Of a stretch of 5,716 nt of DNA, positions 1-5,276 are shown piece after piece. Origin of the DNA: Spirochaetales bacterium (GTDB lineage Bacteria > Spirochaetota > Spirochaetia > ARS1246); contig JABGPX010000439.1 in NCBI GenBank assembly GCA_018644745.1, positions 1 to 5,716 on the forward strand, read 5' to 3'. Within the stretch, counting starts at the first letter, position 1. Every line of letters starts with the position of its first letter. Both the position numbers and the translations under genes were made by a program. The notes under the pieces are model-generated. The model was not told the DNA's origin. It was given only the letters and a program-made list of their open reading frames with translations, and did not search any database.

Positions 1-547
1 GGCCGGGTATAGGGGGTGCGGACGCCCTAGCGCCGGTGGCTATTACCGCCTTGGAAAACTCTAATATCTGATCATCTACTTTTACTTCGTTCCGGGAAAT
101 GAAGCTGCCTTCACCAAGAAAAACGTCTATGCCCAAATTGGTAAACCGCTGTACGGAATCGTTCGCGCTGATCTTTGCCCGAAGCAGTCTCATCCTCTCC
201 ATTACTTCCGGGAAATTTACTGAAGTACCAGACGGCACCTTTATCCCGAACTTTTTCGCTTCCCGGGTACCTGCATAGGCCCGCCCCGCCCGGATGAGCC
301 CTTTCGACGGCACACATCCGATATTCAGACAGTCTCCGCCCATAAGATGCCTTTCTATGAGGGCAACCTTTGCACCCATGGCAGCCGCTCCTGCGGCGGC
401 AACAAGCCCTGCGGTGCCGGCTCCAATTACTACCATGTTGTATTTCCCATTCGCGACGGGATTTGTCCAGTTTGCCGGATGGGCGTTGTTTACAAGATTT
501 CTATTGTGTTCGTCATCGGGTATCAGACTTATTTCTTTCGGCGCCAT
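1..547 (-). CDS. MerA-like FAD/NAD(P) disulfide oxidoreductase, N-terminal part
   Basis: This is the first 182 codons of a class I pyridine nucleotide-disulfide oxidoreductase (lipoamide dehydrogenase / mercuric reductase / glutathione reductase group), cut by the left edge; such proteins usually run to about 450-500 residues. The Rossmann FAD loop GAGTAGL lies at residues 42-48. The redox-active disulfide motif GGDCLNIGCVPSK is at 70-82 (Cys73 and Cys78), and the second FAD-contact ATGARA is at 170-175. A roughly 36-residue leader containing HPANW precedes the FAD domain. From memory this leader is typical of chromosomal proteins loosely annotated as mercuric reductase. There is no N-terminal heavy-metal-associated (HMA) domain, so mercury resistance should not be assumed. 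The ATG at 547 is chosen because GAGGAG sits 5 bases upstream. The gene is divergent from the sugar-kinase operon. The family call is solid; the substrate is unknown because the C-terminal part is missing. Confidence 0.9.
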   Translation of the reverse strand, partial: MAPKEISLIPDDEHNRNLVNNAHPANWTNPVANGKYNMVVIGAGTAGLVAAAGAAAMGAKVALIERHLMGGDCLNIGCVPSKGLIRAGRAYAGTREAKKFGIKVPSGTSVNFPEVMERMRLLRAKISANDSVQRFTNLGIDVFLGEGSFISRNEVKVDDQILEFSKAVIATGARASAPPIPG

Positions 548-552
548 TGTCT

Positions 553-558
553 CTCCTC
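553..558 (-). promoter_or_regulatory. Ribosome binding site of the flavoprotein gene
   Basis: On the minus strand GAGGAG is followed by 5 bases and then ATG at 547. The reading frame stays open further upstream, to a TAG near 644-646, with only a GTG at 637 as another candidate, so this site decides the start. Confidence 0.7.
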
Positions 559-678
559 GAACAGCGTCAACCCCGATCGTGTCGGCCAGGGAAGTATTCC
601 AAAGGTAGGTAATTATTTTCCGCAGGTCAAATTGCACATTATCCTAATGAGGAATTGCTCATATTGAGAACTGCTCTG

Positions 679-707
679 TTGCATGAGCCGGGCTCGCATA
701 ATATTAT
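679..707 (+). promoter_or_regulatory. Candidate sigma70-type promoter of the kinase operon
   Basis: TTGCAT at 679-684 and TATTAT at 702-707 are separated by exactly 17 bases. The -10 matches the consensus at five of six positions and the -35 at three of six. Transcription would start near 714 and leave a leader of about 32 bases before the ATG at 747. It is the best-spaced pair I found in the divergent region, but the weak -35 leaves it tentative, and the organism's consensus is unknown. Confidence 0.35.
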
Positions 708-708
708 G
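697..708. repeat. Perfect 12-base palindrome CATAATATTATG
   Basis: The sequence is identical to its own reverse complement. It overlaps the candidate -10 element of the operon and lies 38 bases before the first start codon. It could be an operator for a dimeric regulator, or a chance product of an AT-rich -10 region. No second copy was noticed elsewhere in the window. Confidence 0.5.
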
Positions 709-746
709 GCGAAAGAAATATGAAATTATCAGGAGTATAAACAGAT

Positions 747-1847
747 ATGTCAGTAATAGATGTAAAGGCAAAAGACTTGTGCAAATATGATTGTGTTTCC
801 CTTGGTGAGATCATGCTGCGCCTTGATCCCGGCGATAGCCGGGTAAGAACCGCCCGAGAGTTCCAGGTGTGGGAAGGCGGCGGGGAGTACAACGTCTCCC
901 GCGGGTTAAAGAAATGCTTCGGTATGGACACCGCCGTGGTTACGGCGTTCGCCGACAACGAGGTAGGGCATCTGGTCGAAGATTTCATTATGCAGGGTGG
1001 GGTTGATACAAGATTCATCAAGTGGGTGCCGTACGACGGTATCGGCAGAACCGTGCGAAACGGGTTGAATTTTACGGAGAAAGGTCACGGCATCCGAGCG
1101 GCTCTCGGAACCTCCGACAGGGACAATACCGCGGCGAGTCAGCTCAAGAGAGGCGATATCGATTGGGATGAGATCTTTGGTAAAGCCGGTTCCCGCTGGT
1201 TTCATACCGGCGGTATCTACGCTGCGTTGTCCGAGTCCACTCCCGGAGTCCTTGAAGAAGCGATGGAAGCAGCCCACCGCAACGGCACGACTATTTCATA
1301 CGATTTGAATTATCGCGCATCTCTCTGGAAATCAATCGGCGGACACGAAAAAGCTCAGGAAGTGAACAGAAAGCTCGCCAAATTTGTGGATGTGATGATT
1401 GGCAATGAAGAGGACTTCACTGCTTCTCTCGGTTTTGAGGTCGAAGGGGTTGATGAGAATCTTGCCGATCTGGATATCGAAAGCTTCAAGAAAATGATTG
1501 GTCAGGTAGTGCGGGAATATCCAAACTTCAAGGCAATAGGTACAACCCTCCGAGCGGTGAAGACCGCTACAATAAATAACTGGGGAGCTATTTGCTGGGC
1601 AGGCGGTGAGTTCTATGAAGCTACCATGAGAGAGGACCTGGAGATCTACGACAGGGTTGGCGGTGGAGACAGTTTTGCATCAGGTTTGATATTCGGATTC
1701 ATGGAAACCGGCGACCCTCAGAAAGCGGTAGAGTATGGAGCGGCTCATGGTGCGCTGGCAATGACAACACCCGGAGATACCTCCATGGCCACAAAAGCAG
1801 AAGTTGAAAAACTCATGTCCGGCGGAGGGGCCCGGGTTATCCGGTAA
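747..1847 (+). CDS. PfkB-family sugar kinase, 2-keto-3-deoxygluconate kinase type
   Basis: A 366-residue ribokinase/PfkB-fold cytosolic kinase. KDG kinases transfer phosphate from ATP to 2-keto-3-deoxygluconate, giving KDPG for cleavage by KDPG aldolase (Entner-Doudoroff or uronate branch). Visible motifs are the N-terminal SLGEIMLRLDPGD (18-30), the substrate-side Gly-rich EGGGEYNVSRG (43-53), SYDLNYRASLW (184-194), GNEED (219-223) and the PfkB signature DRVGGGDSFASG (302-313), with Asp308 as the catalytic base and the GGG as anion hole. The C-terminal end GGGARVIR agrees with what I remember of the long-form family, so the protein is complete. The ATG at 747 has AGGAG at 731-735, a long 11-base spacing; a TAA at 738-740 prevents an earlier in-frame start. 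It is the first gene of the apparent four-gene operon. Kinase activity is highly likely; the KDG substrate is a family-level assignment, and another keto-sugar acid is possible. Confidence 0.85.
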   Translation: MSVIDVKAKDLCKYDCVSLGEIMLRLDPGDSRVRTAREFQVWEGGGEYNVSRGLKKCFGMDTAVVTAFADNEVGHLVEDFIMQGGVDTRFIKWVPYDGIGRTVRNGLNFTEKGHGIRAALGTSDRDNTAASQLKRGDIDWDEIFGKAGSRWFHTGGIYAALSESTPGVLEEAMEAAHRNGTTISYDLNYRASLWKSIGGHEKAQEVNRKLAKFVDVMIGNEEDFTASLGFEVEGVDENLADLDIESFKKMIGQVVREYPNFKAIGTTLRAVKTATINNWGAICWAGGEFYEATMREDLEIYDRVGGGDSFASGLIFGFMETGDPQKAVEYGAAHGALAMTTPGDTSMATKAEVEKLMSGGGARVIR

Positions 1848-1863
1848 ATACAGACAGGGCCTT

Positions 1864-2826
1864 GTGAACATTCAGGAGCAATTATTACAGGCAAAGATCG
1901 ACCCGAGCCTCACCACTGAGAGCTTGGGCGCTCTCGGGTCCGCCGCCCTCGGCGTACCCGTAACCTGCAATGGGTTCCGAGTCCTAACCGGCGGCTGCTG
2001 GAACCGGGTAATAGAGGTCGATACAGACGAAGCTCCTCTCGTTTTTAAGATCAGTCCAAAGACAAGCGATCTCGCGCTAATGAGGGAGTTTGACGTTCTC
2101 CGCTACTTCGCCGCAAATACTAATCTTCCGGTGGCAGCACCTTATTTGATCGACCAGACTGAAGATCGCATCCCCGGCACCGTGTTTGTTATGAGCCGAG
2201 TTCCGGGTGAGGTAATGCATCACCTGTACGGCTATCTCGATGAAGATGCTAGATCCCGGATTGATGACGAGATTGCCGATTACATCTCTGAGCTGCATGC
2301 GCTAAAAGGGGTCGGGTTCGGGGGTGTTGAACTCCCGGAAAAAAACAGAATCGACGAATGGTCTGATTTTTGGCTTCCCCGATTTGATGAGGTAGTTACA
2401 AGAGTCGGCAACGGAGATTTTATTTCGGAAAAGATGCTCGATGAGATTAGCGTGGTACGTGAGAGTTTTCCTCAAGTGCTTGCTATTGGTCGATCAGGAT
2501 CTCTAACCCACTATGATATCTGGTCCGGTAATGTCATGATCGATACCGATGGTGCCAAGCCGAAAGTGAGCGGTTTCATTGATATTACCGGATTCTACGC
2601 GGATTATGCCCGGGAGATATCCTTTATGCATGTGTTCGGCATGGCTGGAGAATCGTTCTTCAATAGGTATACAAAGCAGCATTCTATCGATTCGGATTTC
2701 GCGCTTCGGCTGAATGTTTATAGTTTGAGGACTCATCTGCAGCATGTCACCATGTATCCCTCCGAAGGATTTTACAAGCAAGGCACTCTCAATTGCCTCC
2801 GTTTTATTCAGGATGCTTTGTCGTGA
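1864..2826 (+). CDS. Fructosamine-3-kinase-family protein (APH-type kinase fold)
   Basis: A 320-residue small-molecule kinase. Fructosamine kinases phosphorylate ketoamine adducts on lysines or free amines; the 3-phosphate then decays, releasing the amine and a 3-deoxyosone. The P-loop region TGGCWNRVIEVDTD (42-55) parallels the GGC/GAGC loop and AYDTD strand that I recall in human FN3K, including the P-loop cysteine (Cys45). Lys62 (VFKIS) and Glu75 fit the ATP-binding pair, and VMSRVPG (109-115) the hinge. NRIDEWSDFW (161-170) matches the family's N-x-W segment. The catalytic loop is HYDIWSGN (216-223; Asp218, Asn223), with metal-binding Asp240 in GFID. The C-terminus (FG..ESFFNRY, then YSLRTHLQHV) also follows FN3K. 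The usual HGD is HYD here. The GTG start at 1864 is chosen over TTG at 1804, which lies inside the kinase gene and has no visible Shine-Dalgarno sequence; AGGG at 1856-1859 is weak and close. The gene begins 16 bases after the kinase. A generic APH-family kinase is the alternative. Confidence 0.78.
   Translation: MNIQEQLLQAKIDPSLTTESLGALGSAALGVPVTCNGFRVLTGGCWNRVIEVDTDEAPLVFKISPKTSDLALMREFDVLRYFAANTNLPVAAPYLIDQTEDRIPGTVFVMSRVPGEVMHHLYGYLDEDARSRIDDEIADYISELHALKGVGFGGVELPEKNRIDEWSDFWLPRFDEVVTRVGNGDFISEKMLDEISVVRESFPQVLAIGRSGSLTHYDIWSGNVMIDTDGAKPKVSGFIDITGFYADYAREISFMHVFGMAGESFFNRYTKQHSIDSDFALRLNVYSLRTHLQHVTMYPSEGFYKQGTLNCLRFIQDALS
2810..2813 (+). promoter_or_regulatory. Ribosome binding site for the GTG start of the KamA gene
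   Basis: AGGA lies 9 bases before GTG at 2823, inside the end of the upstream gene. The GTG overlaps that gene's TGA stop as GTGA, the classic arrangement for translational coupling. A TTG at 2793 in the same frame lacks comparable support. Confidence 0.55.
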
Positions 2827-3806
2827 TTGATGAATCCGCTTCTTTTCCGGTTCGTGTTACACCCTATTTTGACTCTCTCGCGGATCCCTATGTCGATGAT
2901 CCGATCAGTCGCCAGTATCGGTATTCTCATGAAGAAACCCTGATCCTTCCTTATGAACTAGAGGATCCTCTTGGAGAGGCGAAATTTATGCCGGTGCCCC
3001 GGCTGATTCATCGATACAGGAATCGCGCGCTTCTCCTGGTAACCGGTAGATGCGCGATGCACTGCCGCTATTGCTTTCGGCGGCATTTTGCTGGGCAGGA
3101 AAACCGCACCTTATCCCAGAGTGAACTCACCGGAGCTGCTGAATATTTGAGGCAGCATGACGAGATCGATGAACTGCTGCTTTCCGGCGGTGATCCTCTC
3201 ACCCTCGATGATGATAACCTCGCCGGGATTATCGGCCTCTTAAGAGAAAAGGTTCCCGGGCTCGTGCTCAGGCTTTGCACCCGGGTGCCCGGGGTTCTGC
3301 CATCGCGAATTACCCCGAAACTCTGCGATATCCTTGCGGCAGCGACCCCTATCTGGATTGTTGCTCAGTTCAACCACCCCCGTGAACTGTCAGCTGAGTG
3401 TGCTGCGGCTCTCGGCCGATTGATAGATAGCGGCCTGCCGGTAGTGAGCCAAACAGTTTTGCTGCGCGGAGTGAATGATGACTCGGATGTCCTGGAGGAT
3501 CTCTTCAATGGGCTCGTAAAGCTGCGTGTGAAGCCATATTATCTTTTTCAGCCCGATCTCGTGCAGGGAACATCTCACTTTCGCGTGCCTCTCGTCCGAA
3601 GTCTCGCCATTGTCCGAGAGCTCAAAGAGAAAATCTCACGGCTGGCGTTGCCGGTGTTTGCTGTCGATATTCCAGACGGCGGCGGTAAAGTTTCTCTTGA
3701 TAAGGAGTCTTACCCCAAAGACAAAGACGGTAATTTCATTCTGAGCAGCGAGAACGGCGTGGTGGGCATGTATCCTAATGAGGAGAAACATCGTGGCAAA
3801 GTTTGA
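2823..3806 (+). CDS. KamA-family radical SAM/PLP aminomutase (lysine 2,3-aminomutase-like)
   Basis: A 327-residue enzyme of the lysine 2,3-aminomutase family, which moves the alpha-amino group of lysine to the beta carbon using a 4Fe-4S cluster, S-adenosylmethionine and PLP. The cluster motif CxxxCxxC is Cys77, Cys81, Cys84 (CAMHCRYC), followed by RRHFAGQ. Arg86 matches the carboxylate-binding arginine of clostridial enzymes. SGGDPL is at 121-126, TRVPG at 153-157 and NHPRE at 184-188. Near the end, QPDLVQG gives Asp245, and VDIPDGGGK gives Asp282 and PLP-binding Lys289, with the Asp-to-Lys spacing of seven as in clostridial enzymes. The protein is about as short as EpmB (EF-P lysylation) and lacks the longer zinc-binding C-terminal tail of clostridial aminomutase (about 416 residues). 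GTG at 2823 overlaps the upstream stop. Neither a beta-lysine acetyltransferase nor an EF-P gene is visible nearby, so the substrate (free lysine, EF-P-related lysine, other) is open. Confidence 0.9.
   Translation: MIDESASFPVRVTPYFDSLADPYVDDPISRQYRYSHEETLILPYELEDPLGEAKFMPVPRLIHRYRNRALLLVTGRCAMHCRYCFRRHFAGQENRTLSQSELTGAAEYLRQHDEIDELLLSGGDPLTLDDDNLAGIIGLLREKVPGLVLRLCTRVPGVLPSRITPKLCDILAAATPIWIVAQFNHPRELSAECAAALGRLIDSGLPVVSQTVLLRGVNDDSDVLEDLFNGLVKLRVKPYYLFQPDLVQGTSHFRVPLVRSLAIVRELKEKISRLALPVFAVDIPDGGGKVSLDKESYPKDKDGNFILSSENGVVGMYPNEEKHRGKV
3781..3785 (+). promoter_or_regulatory. Ribosome binding site that sets the membrane-protein start at GTG 3793
   Basis: AGGAG lies 7 bases before GTG at 3793, inside the last codons of the KamA gene. 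The ATG at 3778 in the same frame precedes this site and has no purine-rich sequence upstream, so GTG is the better start. Confidence 0.65.
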
Positions 3807-4212
3807 TCGTGGACAGCGAATGGTGCTGGGGCTTGGCGCGGCAATGATCGGTGCCGGCGCGCTTTTTTTCATCTTGCAGATCGTCGGGGTAAAACATATC
3901 GGGACTTGGGTACCTCTTCTTGTCGGCATTATATGCATGATCCTTGCGCTTATCACTCGCTTCCCGAGTTTTATCTTGATGGCCTGTCTTCTCATTACCG
4001 GCGGAGCAGGGCTGGCGTGGTACACGGTGTCTGGAGCGTCCGCCGATGGAGCTGCTATCGGTGACGGCGCGGAAGTGATTTTTCTCCTGATGATATCCGC
4101 CGGGTTTCTAGCGGCCAGCGGATTGTCTCGGTTTCTCTCCGAGAAGACGCTTATCTGGCCGCTGTTTCCCGGCGTCGCTGGGGTTATTGTCGGCGTAACG
4201 CTTCTTATTTAG
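3793..4212 (+). CDS. Small integral membrane protein with five predicted helices, unknown function
   Basis: A 139-residue, very hydrophobic protein that I do not recognise. The start MAKFDRGQRM is polar and cytoplasmic-looking. Apparent membrane segments lie at about 11-31, 38-55, 58-79, 93-111 and 119-138. A short polar loop at 80-92 contains SGASADGAAIGDG. There is no signal peptide, metal-binding cluster or catalytic motif. The last segment (WPLFPGVAGVIVG) resembles the helix pairs of many small bacterial membrane proteins of unknown role, which says little about function. The gene overlaps the KamA gene by 14 bases, so the two are probably co-translated. At its other end it overlaps the convergent SDR gene by 8 bases, which makes it the last gene of the operon. 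It may be a transport accessory, a sensor, or simply a hitchhiking gene. Confidence 0.75.
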   Translation: MAKFDRGQRMVLGLGAAMIGAGALFFILQIVGVKHIGTWVPLLVGIICMILALITRFPSFILMACLLITGGAGLAWYTVSGASADGAAIGDGAEVIFLLMISAGFLAASGLSRFLSEKTLIWPLFPGVAGVIVGVTLLI

Positions 4213-5209
4213 GTAACCAGCCGGTTAGAATCCGGTCTATCAATTTATCAGTATCGCCGTCGATTTCTTTTTCTCCGAATTCATTCACCCATTCAACTGA
4301 GCGCCTCATTCCCTCGAAGAATGGAATCTTTGCTGCAAAACCAGGTACCGCCCTTTTGATTTTGCTGTTGTCGAAAATCAAGCTGTACTGTTTGTCTCCT
4401 ATTAGTCCCGGACCATATGAGGGTGCGTGTTCGGCAAGGTAGTCTGAGGGCATATGAACGATTCTGGCCTCTGCGCCGAGAGCGGCGGCGATAGTCTGGT
4501 GGATGACGTCCCAGGTTATAACCTCGTCTGAAGTGATATGGTAGGTCTCACCGGTCGCGTTGGGATTCCCGAGTAAACCGGTAAATCCTACGGCAAAGTC
4601 ATCCGAATGGGTTATCGTCCAGAGTGATTGACCATCCCCATGTATTATTATTTCCCTGCCTTCGAGAATCCTCCGAGGTATAGTGAAATCCTGCGAGCCG
4701 AAAGTTGTCGGGATTCGTCCGTCTCCGTAGGTATGAGACGGACGCACGATGGTAACCGGCAGCCCATTTGTTTTGTATTCCGACATAAGAATCTTCTCGC
4801 AGGCGATTTTGTCTTGAGCGTATTTCCAGTATGGATTATATGCCGGCGTGGATTCTGTGATGATATAACTCCTTGGAGGCTTGTGATAAACCGAGGCCGA
4901 GCTGATAAAGAGCAGCTGATCGGTCCTGCCGCGAAAGAGCTCGATATCCGTTTTTATGTGATCCGGGGTAAATGCAAACCAGTCGACCACCACATCAAAT
5001 CTATGCTGTGCGAGAAGAGAAGCGGCCTTCTCCTTGTCCCTGATATCGCCGGTGATTGTAGTCACTTCGCTCCGAATTCTCATACCCCGTTTCCCGGGGA
5101 CAGCTGTTGAGCCGCGGTTGAAATGAAACACCTCAATGCCGCGATCCAGGGCCGCGCAGGTGCAGGAAAGCGATATATTTCCGGTTCCGCCGATAAATAG
5201 AACTTTCAT
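4205..5209 (-). CDS. Extended-SDR NAD(P)-dependent epimerase/dehydratase-like oxidoreductase
   Basis: A 334-residue, apparently complete soluble protein. The Rossmann dinucleotide loop GGTGNIS is at 7-13, and the second strand ends in FNRGS (30-34); Arg32 instead of an acidic residue suggests NADP(H) rather than NAD(H). GDIRD (54-58) follows the third strand and contacts the adenine in relatives. The catalytic set looks intact: FISSASVYH (101-109) supplies Ser104, and YAQDK gives Tyr130 and Lys134 (YxxxK). VRPSHTYG (155-162) is the usual post-catalytic segment. Relatives act on nucleotide sugars or other small sugars, so epimerase, dehydratase or reductase roles are all possible and the substrate cannot be read. 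ATG at 5209 is preferred over an in-frame ATG at 5245 because AAGAGG (5220-5225) lies 10 bases upstream and the Rossmann strand begins at once. It is convergent with the operon and divergent from the NUDIX gene. Confidence 0.88.
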   Translation of the reverse strand: MKVLFIGGTGNISLSCTCAALDRGIEVFHFNRGSTAVPGKRGMRIRSEVTTITGDIRDKEKAASLLAQHRFDVVVDWFAFTPDHIKTDIELFRGRTDQLLFISSASVYHKPPRSYIITESTPAYNPYWKYAQDKIACEKILMSEYKTNGLPVTIVRPSHTYGDGRIPTTFGSQDFTIPRRILEGREIIIHGDGQSLWTITHSDDFAVGFTGLLGNPNATGETYHITSDEVITWDVIHQTIAAALGAEARIVHMPSDYLAEHAPSYGPGLIGDKQYSLIFDNSKIKRAVPGFAAKIPFFEGMRRSVEWVNEFGEKEIDGDTDKLIDRILTGWLPK

Positions 5210-5247
5210 TTTGAGTCGACCTCTTCTATACAGGAATGGTGTCATTG

Positions 5248-5276
5248 ATTATGGTTTATGAATGAAAAAGGATCAA
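5248..5276 (-). promoter_or_regulatory. Candidate promoter of the SDR gene, overlapping the NUDIX start
   Basis: On the minus strand TTGATC (5271-5276) and CATAAT (5248-5253) are 17 bases apart. The -35 matches consensus at four of six positions and the -10 at five of six. Transcription would begin near 5241, about 32 bases before the ATG at 5209. The -35 lies within the first codons of the divergent NUDIX gene. The call rests on matches alone. Confidence 0.35.

Noticed and set aside
1..547. Mercury resistance (mer) locus
   Set aside because: The visible protein lacks an HMA domain, and no merR, merT or merP is seen; the MerA resemblance is at the flavoprotein family level only.
625..630. 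Minus-strand TTGACC as a -35 for the flavoprotein gene
   Set aside because: At 17-base spacing the -10 would be TACCTT, only three matches to consensus; too weak to list as a promoter.
294..667. Several overlapping plus-strand open frames across the flavoprotein gene
   Set aside because: They show no family motifs and lie opposite a gene with clear FAD and disulfide motifs, so they are shadows of it.
685..697. Short inverted repeat GAGCC/GGCTC in the divergent region
   Set aside because: The arms are 5 bases with a single-base loop, which cannot form a stable hairpin and has no T-run, so it is not a terminator.
720..740. Six-codon mini reading frame (ATG at 720 to TAA at 738-740) just before the kinase gene, a possible leader peptide
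   Set aside because: It has no clear ribosome binding site, and the AGGAG used by the kinase lies inside it; a frame this short arises easily by chance.
3277..3288. Perfect GC-rich palindrome GCACCCGGGTGC
   Set aside because: It lies within the conserved TRVPG coding segment of the KamA gene and is explained by codon use; no terminator T-run follows.
4628..5110. Plus-strand open frame of 160 codons opposite the SDR gene
   Set aside because: Its protein has no recognisable motif, and the opposite strand carries intact SDR motifs over the same stretch.
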